Below are positions 9,381 to 18,142 of a DNA stretch of 64,000 bases, in pieces. The notes beneath the pieces were generated by a model. The model searched no databases. It worked only from the letters and a program-made list of their open reading frames with translations, and was not told the DNA's origin. Both the position numbers and the translations under genes were made by a program. Position 1 is the first letter of the stretch; every line of letters starts with the position of its first letter. Origin of the DNA: Streptomyces sp. CB03234 (GTDB lineage: Bacteria; Actinomycetota; Actinomycetes; Streptomycetales; Streptomycetaceae); the NCBI RefSeq assembly GCF_001905885.1, contig NZ_LIYH01000004.1:862115-926114 (forward strand), read 5' to 3'.

Positions 9381-10712
9381 ATGGGTGGGGATCAGGGACC
9401 GGGGACGGTCGTCGAGGTGGCGTACGCGCTGGCGTGGGATCTGGAGGCCCGCGCGCTGTGGCGGCCCCTGACCGCCGAGGCGGCGCGGGAGCGGGATGTC
9501 GCGGGGCTGCCGTACGTCGTGATGTACCGGATCCCGGGGCGGGAGTTTCCGCTGGAGGTCCGGCTCGTTTCCTGGCGGGACCATTACGTCGGCCTGTGGG
9601 CCTACGACGACCAGGGCCGCCGCACCGACGAGCTGGACCTGCGGCTGCTGGACGATCGGAGTCGGCTGCTCAGGCGACGTACCCGCATGTGGCAGTACAC
9701 CGGGCCGGAGATGGCGGAGTTCGACGACGAGTGCCCCCGCTCCGCGCTGGAGCTGTTCCCGGACGGCAGGGGATCGATCACGCAGGAGCCCCAAGGCGAG
9801 CGCGGGCGAAAACTCGTCACGGTGCCCGGCCCTGATATACGGCGTTGGGAGGTCCGCCCCGGGTTCGAAGACTGGCCGGTGGCCGCCGCCCGCCGGCGGG
9901 GGCTGCCGGGGCCGGTGGTGCTCCAGGCGGCGGCGCTCGACTCAGGCGTGCCGGAGACGTCCGGCGACGTGTCCGAGGCGCCCGCCACCTGCTGGCGACC
10001 ACCCCGCCCCGCGCAGCCCGGGCCACTCGACGCGCTGTTCCGGCCCGGGACGCGTGTGACCGACGGGTACCACCCCGAGATGACCGTCGTGGAGCCGCGC
10101 CAGACCGGGACTCTGCACGTGCCGAGCGGACTGCTTGCCGTCTCCGGGCCGGGCAACCTCTCCGGCCAAGGGCCCGCCATCACGGTCCCTGTCCCGCCGG
10201 GGGAGTACGTACTGGAAGAAGCACAGGTCCGCTTCGGCTACCACTGTGAGTGGAGCCAGGGCTGGGTGACCCGTACGGACACCACGGCGGTCCGGTTGCG
10301 CATCAGCGAGACCCCCGCCTTGACGTGGGAAATGTCCCTTGGGCCGGATGACGACCCCAGGCTGCTCGGGGAGAACGAGATCTTCGGCTTCGACACCGAC
10401 GGTGCGACCGGATGCTTCGCCGATGCCGGGGCTTGGGATTCGCTCCACCGGCTCTTCGAGCGGCACCTTGTCCGGGGGGAGTCGGGTGTCGGGCAGGACA
10501 TACCCGATTCCATGTACTTCCTGCGTACTCGGGACGAGGCATCCGGCGGCGAGCTGGTCGCCTTCGCGACGACCGGCGACGGCACCTACCCCGTGTGGGT
10601 GGGGCGCTCCGCGGACGGGGATGTGGCCGGGGTGGTGGTGCTGGTGGAGGGGATGCCTACGGTGCTCCATGACGGAATTGCCGACGGGGAGGAGACGGCG
10701 CCGGCTTCGTGA
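9381..10712 (+). CDS. DUF4241-like domain protein
   Basis: About 443 residues from the ATG at 9381; the frame opens further upstream but the upstream part looks non-coding. The C-terminal half resembles DUF4241: segments such as FGFDTDGATGCF, GELVAFATTGDGTYPVW and GRSADGDVAGVVV match the pattern of that family, which is found in actinobacterial proteins without a known role. The N-terminal half is rich in Trp and Arg and has no domain I recognise. There is no signal peptide or membrane helix. It appears to be transcribed alone. Confidence 0.72.
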   Translation: MGGDQGPGTVVEVAYALAWDLEARALWRPLTAEAARERDVAGLPYVVMYRIPGREFPLEVRLVSWRDHYVGLWAYDDQGRRTDELDLRLLDDRSRLLRRRTRMWQYTGPEMAEFDDECPRSALELFPDGRGSITQEPQGERGRKLVTVPGPDIRRWEVRPGFEDWPVAAARRRGLPGPVVLQAAALDSGVPETSGDVSEAPATCWRPPRPAQPGPLDALFRPGTRVTDGYHPEMTVVEPRQTGTLHVPSGLLAVSGPGNLSGQGPAITVPVPPGEYVLEEAQVRFGYHCEWSQGWVTRTDTTAVRLRISETPALTWEMSLGPDDDPRLLGENEIFGFDTDGATGCFADAGAWDSLHRLFERHLVRGESGVGQDIPDSMYFLRTRDEASGGELVAFATTGDGTYPVWVGRSADGDVAGVVVLVEGMPTVLHDGIADGEETAPAS

Positions 10713-10893
10713 CCGCCAGTGGTCTTCCAGGGGCGTGTCGGCTCCAGGTGCCTCCGGCCCCGAACCGGCGAGGCTCAGGTATCGCGACCAACCTGACGGC
10801 TACGTCCCGCTACTGCTCTCATGCGACCACGCTGTTCCCCAAACGTGAAAACTCGGTAGCGACGCCGGGCCGTCACAGGCGAGCATGCGACGC

Positions 10894-11457
10894 ATGAGTG
10901 ACCAACACGCACGATGGAGCCTGGCAACCGTCTATCCCGATATGTGGGCCGATCCGGACGATGACCCGCGCAACAACAATGACGGGCCCAGTCCGGAGGG
11001 TGAGCGTGCGACGCTGCAGGACTGTCTTAGGGACTACCGTCTGACCTTGCGGATGAAGTGTGCGGGCCTGGACGCGGAGCAACTGGCCCGTCGGTCGGTT
11101 CCGCCGTCGACGATGTCGCTGCTCGGCCTGGTTCGGCACCTGGCCGAGGTGGAACGGGACTGGCGCAACTGGATCACCGACGGTGACCCGCTGCCGAAGC
11201 TTTACGGCGAGAAGGACGCGGACTTCCACGGGGCTGTCGCCGAGCAGCCCGTGGTCGACGTCGCGTTCTCCGATCTGGAGCGCGAGCAGGCCGCGACCGA
11301 CGCCGCGCTGGCCGAGTACCCGGATCTGGGCGAGCGCGTGGGGAAGGACAAGATCGCGGTTCGGGAGCTGATGGTGCACAGGATCGACGAGTACGCCCGT
11401 CACTGCGGGCACGCCGACCTGTTGCGCGAGTGCATCGACGGAAGGGTGGGCCAGTAA
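10894..11457 (+). CDS. DinB-like DUF664 protein
   Basis: About 187 residues. The helical-bundle pattern with RHLAEVERDWRNW in the middle and VRELMVHRIDEYARHCGHADLLRECIDG at the C-terminus (only its key positions matter here: His in RHL, and the HxxxEYARHxGHAD block) is typical of DUF664 in the DinB/mycothiol-transferase-like superfamily, whose conserved His residues bind metal. Many members use mycothiol as cofactor; the substrate cannot be told. The ATG at 10894 is likely, with a second ATG three codons upstream. Confidence 0.88.
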   Translation: MSDQHARWSLATVYPDMWADPDDDPRNNNDGPSPEGERATLQDCLRDYRLTLRMKCAGLDAEQLARRSVPPSTMSLLGLVRHLAEVERDWRNWITDGDPLPKLYGEKDADFHGAVAEQPVVDVAFSDLEREQAATDAALAEYPDLGERVGKDKIAVRELMVHRIDEYARHCGHADLLRECIDGRVGQ

Positions 11458-11778
11458 CGCGGGCCCCGGGATGTGCTCTCGCCCACCTTTGGTACTCGCA
11501 GCCTTCGGGAGGGCAGGAAGCGGGCGTCAGCGTGAAGTGACGGTCAAGCGTATATGTACCCCTACCCGCCAAAGTACGGGTTGGCTTTGACAGCTCCATG
11601 GCCATGCCCATCGCGGGGGTCAAGACGACGGCACATGTGCGGAAGCCGATTTCCTTCCACGGTCATGGCTTGCACGAATGCGCCATAGCTGGACGCGGCC
11701 GGTGGATCCTTCCGATCAGCCCGGATAAGACTGGCCTTTCCCCGTGCCAGGGGGCCGACCGAGAAATGGAGGAGCGAC
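11458..11778. other. Intergenic region before the secreted I36-like gene
   Basis: This 321-bp gap probably carries the promoter of the secreted-protein gene at 11779. A TTGACA occurs near 11586 but I do not see a well-spaced -10. The last bases include GGAGG just before the ATG. No coding frame or RNA gene is evident. Confidence 0.4.
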
Positions 11779-12369
11779 ATGCGCACGAGGAAGGACCGTC
11801 GATCGATGCGCCTCGCCGTGGCCATGGCGAGCAGTACCGTCCTGCTCGCCGGCACGACGTTCGGTGCCCACACGGCAACCGCACTCGACCAGCCCGGTTT
11901 TGACGCGCAAGTCCGTAAGGCCGGGCTCAGCAGTGCCCAGGCGGAAGTGTTACAGGCACGGGTGGACGCCGAGCTGGATCGCTTCGGCGGCACCCAGACG
12001 GCAGCAAACGAGATCCGCCTGCCGGATGGCAGTGAGCTGCTCCTGCCACTGCCGGGCGAGGCTCACGCACGCGACCTCGACGCTCCTGCGCGGGTGCGGG
12101 ACCAGCGGGCTCCTTCCTCCTGCGGCTCGTACACCTTCTGCGCGTACTCCGGCACCAACTTCACCGGAACGGTCAAGCGGCAGCGACTGTGCAGCGAGCC
12201 CATCTCGATCGTCTGGAACGGTCCGGGTTCCTGGAGCAACAATCAGTCCAGTGGTACCAGGGCGCGCATGTACAACGGCTCCGGCCGACTGATCTACACG
12301 ACGCCGGGCGCCTACTCGGAAGACCGCAACGGCGACTGGACACCGGTTGCCAGGGTCGACGCCTGCTGA
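11779..12369 (+). CDS. Secreted peptidase inhibitor I36-like protein
   Basis: The 196-residue product begins with a Sec signal peptide (basic MRTRKDRRSMR, hydrophobic core, cleavage probably after AHTATA). The mature C-terminal part has the crystallin-like I36 pattern: CGSYTFCAYSGTNFTG, then W-N-G-PGSWSNNQSSG and a closing Cys, with paired cysteines for disulphides. Family I36 includes the Streptomyces metalloprotease inhibitor SMPI, so an extracellular inhibitor or cell-wall-associated role is plausible. The middle segment is helical and could be a pro-region. A strong GGAGG precedes the ATG. Confidence 0.85.
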   Translation: MRTRKDRRSMRLAVAMASSTVLLAGTTFGAHTATALDQPGFDAQVRKAGLSSAQAEVLQARVDAELDRFGGTQTAANEIRLPDGSELLLPLPGEAHARDLDAPARVRDQRAPSSCGSYTFCAYSGTNFTGTVKRQRLCSEPISIVWNGPGSWSNNQSSGTRARMYNGSGRLIYTTPGAYSEDRNGDWTPVARVDAC

Positions 12370-12401
12370 ACCTCGGGGCCGGACCTGCCAGGGGCGCGGC
12401 C

Positions 12402-12432
12402 CGGCCGGCAGTTCCGGCCCTTCGGCCGGCCG
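12402..12432 (+). terminator. Hairpin after the I36-like gene
   Basis: CGGCCGGC (12402-12409) pairs with GCCGGCCG (12425-12432) across a 15-nt loop that could itself pair in part. It starts 33 bp after the stop codon. Confidence 0.5.
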
Positions 12433-12670
12433 AGAGTGCCGTGCCGAGGGCCTGAAGATCACGCCACCCGCATGGACGGAACGGCGAAGCGCACCGCAGT
12501 TGACAGCCTCCCGCGCGACACCGACGCGGCCGGCCTTCACCGACGTACGCGCTCGCCAGCTCCCGTACCGTGGTGGCGGCGCCAGAGTGGAGGAAAGGGC
12601 GAAAGCTGGGCCGTCGTCAAGCCGCAACTTAGAGTGCAACCATGGGCTTTCGGCGCGCTCGGCGGAAGAG

Positions 12671-13289
12671 ATGTACCGCTACGCCTTCCGGCTGGACGAC
12701 CGGGACCGCTCCCTGGGTGACGGCTTCGGTTGGACCATCCTTCTTCTTGCTGACAGCGGCGAGGTGACCAGGGAATTCCTGCTGCGCTACGGGGTGGAAC
12801 TCAGCGTGAAGACGGCGCACCGGGTGCGCTTCGCCTTCTTCTCCGGCATCTCCGGGCAGGAGACACGCGGTTTCATGAACCAGCTCACCGTCGGCAGGTA
12901 CTCGGCGCGAGCATTTCTCGACCTGCTGCACGCGGGCCTGGAGCGGTCGTCCTGGCGGCACCGGCCACTCGACTGGGAGGGAGTCGGCTGGCGGGAGCTG
13001 CGCGGCGGACGTGTTCGTTCCCTTCACCGACGCGCGGCAGATCCACACGCACCTCCGGGACGCGTACGGGCTGCTGTCCTCGGCGATCTCGGGCGCCCAG
13101 GCCGGTGCGCGAAACCAACTCACTCCGTGTACATGCAGCAGGCGCTACCATGCGACGCATGAGTGTCTTATCGCGCCATACGATGCTCCAGCGGCCCCTG
13201 TTGTCCGTGGGTCTGTCCCTCGCTCTCATGGCGGGGATCGCGTCCTGTACAGGCGGCGACACCGATGCGCCAGATACGAACTCCTCTAA
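12671..13289 (+). pseudogene. Frameshifted hypothetical gene
   Basis: From the ATG at 12671 the first frame reads a plausible protein (MYRYAFRLDDRDRSLGDGFG..., about 110 residues). Near 13005 coding sense moves to another frame, continuing as DVFVPFTDARQIHTHLRDAYGLL and running to a stop at 13289; the original frame stops at 13162 as low-quality sequence. I read this as one gene broken by a single indel. The family is not recognised. The 3' end overlaps the start of the WD40 lipoprotein gene, so the true stop may be earlier. The 300 bp upstream (12370-12670) hold only the hairpin at 12402. Confidence 0.5.
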
Positions 13290-14595
13290 GGCACCTGCCG
13301 ATCGGCGCATACTCGGCGAGCGGCTTGCCGGGGAATCACTGCGGCTGGGTGACAGAGACCCGCGCCGGTCCGTAGCTCTGGCGTTGGAGGCCGCTGGACT
13401 GGCGCAGGGTCCCAAGGTCACCGTCGCCCTGAACAGACTGCGTAGTCCGCACCCCTTCACACGTCTCGCGCTCGGACCCGCCGAGGTGAGCGCCCTGGAC
13501 TACAGCGACGACGGGCGCTTCCTCATCGGCGGTGATACCGAGGGGCGGGTGCGGGTCTGGGACACCTACACCGGCGGTGAGAGGCTTTCGGCACGGGCCG
13601 GGGGCGCGGTCACCGAGGTCGCGTTGAGCTATGGCGGCAAGTATGCGGCGGCCCGCAGCAGCCAGGGTGGAGTTCAGGTCTGGGATCTGCGGCGGGGGCG
13701 GATCGTGCGGACCTTTGCCGACGCCCCGGGACGAGCTGTCGGGCTCATCTTCATCAATGACGTGAAGGCTCTGGCGTTCGGCGGACCCGACGGCACAGTC
13801 CAGGTCTGGGGTGTGGAGCCGTGGAGTCGCCGGTCGACTGTGCGTCCGGCCGGAGGCAGTGCAGCCATCACCTCGTTCTTCGGCCAGGAGTCTTCGGTGT
13901 TCGCCACTGTCTCCCCCCGAGGCATCATCGATGTCTGGGACCCCGCTGACGGACGACGCCTCGCCACCACCCGCGTCCCCGGACACCGGGCACACACCAC
14001 CGGTCCATATCACCTGAGGTCCGGACCGGATGATCCCTCTGTGGTCTCCACCGGGCACGACACGTGGGCGATGTGGTTGCGGTCACTGATTCACGAAGGG
14101 GGAATGGGCCAGGAGCCCAGGCTTGTGGCGCGAAGTACCTCCCCTGCCTCGATCGTGTACGGCACGATCGTCGCTCCCGACCCGGCACGCACAAGGGCAG
14201 AGCTGTGGAGCGTCACCGGGATCCATCAGGCGGGCGACACGAAAATCAATCATCTGTACTCGGCGTCGGTCGGCTCTCCAGGCCATCGAGTTACCGCGCT
14301 GGTTGTCCCGCGCCAGCCGAACAGCACCCTGTCAGGTGTCGGTGCACCACCCGCACCGCTGCCGGCAGCCCTCGCGCTGTCCGACGGATCCGTCACCCTG
14401 TGGGACCTGTCGAATAGCCCGCCGCTGTCCCCAGGGACGAAAGCAGCCAAGGACGCGCTCCTCCAGCTGTGCTCGGCAACGCCGTTGATCCTCACCCGAG
14501 AGGAGTGGAAGCAACTCATCCCAGAGTTGCCCTACGCACCCGCCTGTATCGAGGTGATGAAAAAGCGCGAGGGAGAGCTCAATGAGTCACCCTGA
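13150..14595 (+). CDS. WD40-repeat lipoprotein
   Basis: About 481 residues. The N-terminus is a lipoprotein signal with the lipobox IASC just after a hydrophobic core (SLALMAGIASC), so the protein should be anchored to the outer face of the membrane. A helical segment is followed by a beta-propeller with several WD40 units ending in VRVWDTYTG, VQVWDLRRG, VQVWGVEP, IDVWDPADG and VTLWDLSN. The C-terminus (LTREEWKQLIPELPYAPAC) is the tail usually found after the propeller of bacterial NACHT-WD40 proteins, here without a kinase or NTPase domain. Start codons at 13150, 13159 and 13183 are all possible. Its stop overlaps the next gene by 14 bp, indicating co-translation. Confidence 0.87.
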   Translation: MRRMSVLSRHTMLQRPLLSVGLSLALMAGIASCTGGDTDAPDTNSSKAPADRRILGERLAGESLRLGDRDPRRSVALALEAAGLAQGPKVTVALNRLRSPHPFTRLALGPAEVSALDYSDDGRFLIGGDTEGRVRVWDTYTGGERLSARAGGAVTEVALSYGGKYAAARSSQGGVQVWDLRRGRIVRTFADAPGRAVGLIFINDVKALAFGGPDGTVQVWGVEPWSRRSTVRPAGGSAAITSFFGQESSVFATVSPRGIIDVWDPADGRRLATTRVPGHRAHTTGPYHLRSGPDDPSVVSTGHDTWAMWLRSLIHEGGMGQEPRLVARSTSPASIVYGTIVAPDPARTRAELWSVTGIHQAGDTKINHLYSASVGSPGHRVTALVVPRQPNSTLSGVGAPPAPLPAALALSDGSVTLWDLSNSPPLSPGTKAAKDALLQLCSATPLILTREEWKQLIPELPYAPACIEVMKKREGELNESP

Positions 14596-15463
14596 AAACG
14601 AGCCAGAGGCCGGTCCTGTGGAGCGCACCCTCCCGCAGCGGATCCTCCGCCGCCTCGGGAACTGGTGGGCCCGAACCCGCCCCTGGAGGACGCGGCTCCG
14701 CCAGGACGGGCCCAGCAGCAAACGCGTACAAGCCTGGGTGGCCGTCGCCGGCCTGCTGTCCGGACTGGTCTTCGGCGTGTGGAGCCTCCTGCAGGCGAAC
14801 AGCGACGCGGGCGACAAGGACGAGTTCAGCGTGCTACGACTGTCGGCAGAGCACTCGCGCTCGATCGAGCTACAGAAACGCGACGAGACTTCGGGCAGGC
14901 GCCACACCTCGAAGGAACAAGCCACGGTCCTGCACCTGTACTTGAGCAACAACACGGACGACCTCAAGGTCTTCCAGAAGATCAAGGTCGTGACCAAGCT
15001 CTACATCGAGGTCACCGAGTGCATCCGGGGCACCGGTGGGCCGGTCCGGATCACCGACGGATACGACGTTTCCCTCCCCGGCCCGGGCGAGCACACCGTT
15101 GAACCCATCCTCTACCAACTGCCTTCCCGAGCGGCGGAGGGTATGGAGATCACGCTCGGGTCGCGCATGGAGGCGGAAGGCGTCTACGAACTCGAAGTGT
15201 TTCTGCACAATGGATCCGAATACCAAAGCGTGGGCACGGTAATTGTGTCATCGCCCCCGGACGTGAAGGACGTCTATCCGCTCGACCTGGATCTCCTGCC
15301 GATCGGTGACCGCCCGGATCCCGGCTGCGTACGAGAGCTGGATCAGAAACTCAAGGACCTGTTCAGCCGAGACGTCCCCGTGGCCAAAAGTGTGCGAACG
15401 CTGCAGCAAGGCGTGCACTCGACTGCTGAGCAGCTGGAAGGCGATGGCCAGGTGCTCCCCTGA
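14582..15463 (+). CDS. Membrane-anchored hypothetical protein
   Basis: The 293-residue protein has a basic cytoplasmic N-terminus, one membrane helix at about 49-70 (VAVAGLLSGLVFGVWSLL) and a large extracytoplasmic domain with beta-strand character. A Cys-containing ECIRGTGG segment lies near residue 145. No known family is recognised. The ATG lies inside the 3' end of the WD40 lipoprotein gene (14-bp overlap), so the two products are very likely made together and may contact each other on the outer membrane face. Confidence 0.75.
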   Translation: MSHPENEPEAGPVERTLPQRILRRLGNWWARTRPWRTRLRQDGPSSKRVQAWVAVAGLLSGLVFGVWSLLQANSDAGDKDEFSVLRLSAEHSRSIELQKRDETSGRRHTSKEQATVLHLYLSNNTDDLKVFQKIKVVTKLYIEVTECIRGTGGPVRITDGYDVSLPGPGEHTVEPILYQLPSRAAEGMEITLGSRMEAEGVYELEVFLHNGSEYQSVGTVIVSSPPDVKDVYPLDLDLLPIGDRPDPGCVRELDQKLKDLFSRDVPVAKSVRTLQQGVHSTAEQLEGDGQVLP

Positions 15464-15659
15464 CCACCACGACTGCCACGCCGCATGTGCAACACACTGC
15501 AGCCCTGAATGCGCCTGTTGTACGGGGGCAATCCGTGACGGGATCGGCAGCGGAGGACGCTGGTGAGACGGCATCCGCGCGCAGGCGCCTCGTGCACCGG
15601 AGGAATCCCGCTGGGCAACGGCCTCCCCTGCCGCCCGATCCATCGGGCAGACTCTGGCT

Positions 15660-16034
15660 ATGGACGTGAGTAGTGAAAACCAGCCTCAGTACTCTCCCGG
15701 CCCCGGACAGGACGCCGACAGCCGAGCCTGCGTGCAGTACGCGGCTGGTGATGCGTGGGTCGTTGTCGTCCGCGGAGAAGTGGACATGACCACGATCGCT
15801 CCGCTCGCCGACGCCCTGAACCGGGCGGCCGCCTCTCACCCGACCGTGGTCCTGGACGCCTCCAGCGTGACCTTCGCCGACTCGACGTTCCTCAACCTGC
15901 TCCTGCGCGTCCATGAGGCGACGTGTTTGCGGATCGCGGCCCCTACGCACCAGCTCATGCGGCTGTTCCAGCTCACGGCGGTGGACACCGTTCTCGACGT
16001 CCGGGCCACCTTGGAGGCGGCGACGCGTCCTTGA
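15660..16034 (+). CDS. STAS-domain anti-sigma factor antagonist
   Basis: The 124-residue protein is a single STAS domain of SpoIIAA/RsbV type. Its central motif VLDASSVTFADSTFLNLL carries the Ser (ADS) that anti-sigma kinases phosphorylate in this family. In the unphosphorylated form such proteins bind an anti-sigma ATPase and free a SigB-type sigma factor. It stands alone, 197 bp after the WD40 pair, but several candidate partner ATPases and a SigB-type sigma factor are within 10 kb. Confidence 0.9.
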   Translation: MDVSSENQPQYSPGPGQDADSRACVQYAAGDAWVVVVRGEVDMTTIAPLADALNRAAASHPTVVLDASSVTFADSTFLNLLLRVHEATCLRIAAPTHQLMRLFQLTAVDTVLDVRATLEAATRP

Positions 16035-16299
16035 CCGGGCCTCCAGCAGCCTCGTGTGAAAGATGGCAGGCACGTGGAAGGGCGAGGTCGGTTTGCCCAT
16101 CACGCACGGTCGGGTTCCTCCGGGGACGGTCCCTGGGTCGCGCTGTTGCGCCGACGACGGTCCGGCGAGGGGCCGATGTGTCCGGGGCGAGGAGCGGGCG
16201 TCACGAGTTTGCCGGTTGAGGGCATGTCGTGCCGGATGCGGGGCAGCAGACTCTTGACCCGCTCGGTGGGCCATCCCCCAGCCCCACGCCGAGCGCTTT

Positions 16300-16343
16300 G
16301 CGGCCCCGCCGCCCCCTCTCCCCCCGGGGGGTGGCGGGGCCGC
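16300..16343. terminator. Long hairpin between convergent genes
   Basis: GCGGCCCCGCC (16300-16310) pairs perfectly with 16333-16343; the 22-nt spacer contains a second C6/G6 hairpin, giving a long stem. It lies between the STAS gene ending at 16034 and the facing DUF4230 gene ending at 16370. The 335-bp gap holds nothing else I can support. Confidence 0.75.
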
Positions 16344-16369
16344 CCCAACGCGCGTAGTCCGACGCGAGA

Positions 16370-17134
16370 TCAGAGGTAGACCACCCTCACCGTCCGGAAG
16401 CCCAGCGAGCGCAGCAGGCCCTCGAGCATGGAGGTCGTGTTCTTCTCCGCCCGCGTGATCAGGCCGCTCTCCTTGGCTGCCTCGGCGATCCGCTGGGAGG
16501 CGAGGCGGTTCACGGCGCGTTCGTCGGCCGGGTTGTCGGAGAACAGGTCGCCGAGGCGGTCCAGAAGCCCACGCTGTTTCGACACGGCGTACGAACGCTC
16601 GGGGTCCAGAGCCGGAGCGCCGAGCCTGGCGTGGGGCAGGCGCAGTGTGACGGCGGTACGCTCCTCGTTCACGGTGACGCTCTGAGGGCCGGCTCGGCCC
16701 AGGTCGACATAGGCACCTACGGTCCCGGCGCCGACGTACAGCGTTCGGGTGCCCCGAAGGGCGTCCGGCAGGTACTTCGCATCCTTCTCCAGGTCGACGA
16801 CGATCTGGAAGGTGCCTACCGCACCCTCGTAACGGCTCATGTCCTGGATCGACTTCAGCAGGGCGGGCCCCGAGCGGTCCTTCGTCTCTTGACCGAAGAG
16901 ATCGTCGAGGCCCGATATCAAGCTGAACCGACCGGCCAGAACGAACAGGAGCAGGAGCGAGAGCAGTACCGCCGTGACAGCGATCAACCACCCCGGCGGA
17001 CGGCGGGGGATGGGGGAGCGCCGGGGAGTTTCGTCAAGGGTCTCCACATGCCACTGATGCCCGGGCTGCACGTGAACACTCCCGCTGGGTCCAGCCAGGC
17101 CCCGCAGCCCGCAGGGCGATCCCGGCCTGCCCAT
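16370..17134 (-). CDS. DUF4230 membrane protein
   Basis: About 254 residues. After a variable N-terminus comes one membrane helix (LIAVTAVLLSLLLLFVLAG, about 50-68) and then a DUF4230 domain: GTFQIVVDLEKDAKYLP, RTLYVGAGTVGAYVDLG and LDPERSYAVSKQRGLLDRL match the family's core blocks. DUF4230 proteins are membrane-anchored and of unknown function. The start is uncertain: 17134 is the longest, but a GTG closer to the helix would give a shorter N-terminus. It is divergent from the hemerythrin gene, with which it shares a short promoter region. Confidence 0.85.
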   Translation of the reverse strand: MGRPGSPCGLRGLAGPSGSVHVQPGHQWHVETLDETPRRSPIPRRPPGWLIAVTAVLLSLLLLFVLAGRFSLISGLDDLFGQETKDRSGPALLKSIQDMSRYEGAVGTFQIVVDLEKDAKYLPDALRGTRTLYVGAGTVGAYVDLGRAGPQSVTVNEERTAVTLRLPHARLGAPALDPERSYAVSKQRGLLDRLGDLFSDNPADERAVNRLASQRIAEAAKESGLITRAEKNTTSMLEGLLRSLGFRTVRVVYL

Positions 17135-17172
17135 GCCGCCTCATACGGAGCACACACCACCGTCGCCTTCAG

Positions 17173-17197
17173 GTCTGACCGGCGGGAACGGGGGTAT
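17173..17197 (+). promoter_or_regulatory. SigB-type promoter before hemerythrin gene
   Basis: GTCT at 17173-17176 and GGGTAT at 17192-17197 are spaced 15 bp apart. This fits the GTTT-N13-16-GGGTAT pattern of Streptomyces SigB/SigF-family promoters with one mismatch. The hemerythrin start lies 43 bp downstream. Confidence 0.5.
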
Positions 17198-17240
17198 CCG
17201 GCGGATCGGAAAGTCACCCGCGATGTTCGAAGGAGTCACC

Positions 17241-17744
17241 ATGCACACCGCAGCCGAGGCCACGGATGTCGTCGAGCTCATCCTGCGGGATCACCGGAGG
17301 ATGGAGGAGCTGTTCCGGGCGCTGCGCAATGTCCAGGCCGACCGGGCGGGCGCACTACAGGAATTCGCAGCTCTCCTCGTGGCCCATGCCACGGCGGAAG
17401 AGAGCGAGGTCTACCCCGCGATGAGGCGTGACAGGAACGTGGACAACGAGGACGTCGAGCACAGCGTGCACGAACACACCGAGGGCCACGAGGCTCTCCT
17501 CGCCCTGCTCGAAGTGCGGGACACCACCTCAAAGGAGTGGGACGAGAAGCTCGAAGAGCTGGTCACAGCGGTCAACCACCACACCGACGAGGAAGAACGG
17601 ACACTGCTCAACGACGCACGGGAGAGCATCACCCTCGAGCGCCGCGCCGAGCTCGGCATGGCGTTCGAGGCTGCCCGGGCCAAGCAACTGGCCGCCGACT
17701 GCGGCAACCCGGAACATCTGCGCCGACTGGTGGACGCGCGGTGA
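17241..17744 (+). CDS. Hemerythrin (HHE) domain protein
   Basis: The 167-residue protein is a four-helix HHE cation-binding domain. Metal ligands are visible in ILRDHRRMEELF, HATAEESEVYPAM, EGHEALL and VNHHTDEEERTLL, the spacing expected of a di-iron site. Such proteins bind oxygen, NO or peroxide, or sense redox state, and are often under stress sigma factors in Streptomyces. The ATG at 17241 follows AAGGAGT at good spacing; earlier in-frame codons lack a ribosome-binding site. A SigB-like promoter motif precedes it. Confidence 0.92.
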   Translation: MHTAAEATDVVELILRDHRRMEELFRALRNVQADRAGALQEFAALLVAHATAEESEVYPAMRRDRNVDNEDVEHSVHEHTEGHEALLALLEVRDTTSKEWDEKLEELVTAVNHHTDEEERTLLNDARESITLERRAELGMAFEAARAKQLAADCGNPEHLRRLVDAR

Positions 17745-17895
17745 CCGGCCCTTCCACTGCACCGTGCCGCCTGGCGTGGCCGTGACTCCGGCCCTGGACG
17801 GCGGAGGTATGTTCCCGGCAGTCGGGGGCATCTGAACGGTACCCCGTTGCATACCGCTCCCGTGCGTGGAGTCGGTGAGACAGGAGGTGCCTCCC

Positions 17896-18078
17896 GTGAC
17901 AGGTGCAAAGGTTCTTGAGCGGTTCCCAGCCGGGGGGCCGCGCGGAAGCTGGCCCGCCGAGGAATTCGCGGCACGCCGCCGCGAGGAAGGCGAGCCCGTT
18001 CAGGTCGTCATGGACCTGCGGATGGATGCCTTCCTGGTGGTGGTCGTGGATACGGACAGCACGGAAAGCGCAGCCTGA
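17896..18078 (+). CDS. Small conserved-type hypothetical protein, 60 aa
   Basis: A GTG start at 17896 follows AGGAGG closely. The product has no signal or membrane segment; GGPRGSWPAEEFAARRREEGEP followed by a hydrophobic strand (DAFLVVVVDTD) looks like a compact regulatory peptide. The SWPAEEFAARR pattern reminds me of small proteins common in Streptomyces, but I cannot name the family. Downstream lies the end of an opposing gene. Confidence 0.55.
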   Translation: MTGAKVLERFPAGGPRGSWPAEEFAARRREEGEPVQVVMDLRMDAFLVVVVDTDSTESAA

Positions 18079-18142
18079 GTACGCCCGTTGTCGACCTGCT
18101 GAGAGCTGGCTGAGAGCTGCTGGTCCCCTCGGGCAGGTCCGG

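Noticed and set aside
15363..16991. A 542-codon reverse frame spanning the STAS and DUF4230 region
   Set aside because: It crosses a terminator and two genes with firm family matches and shows no domain of its own.
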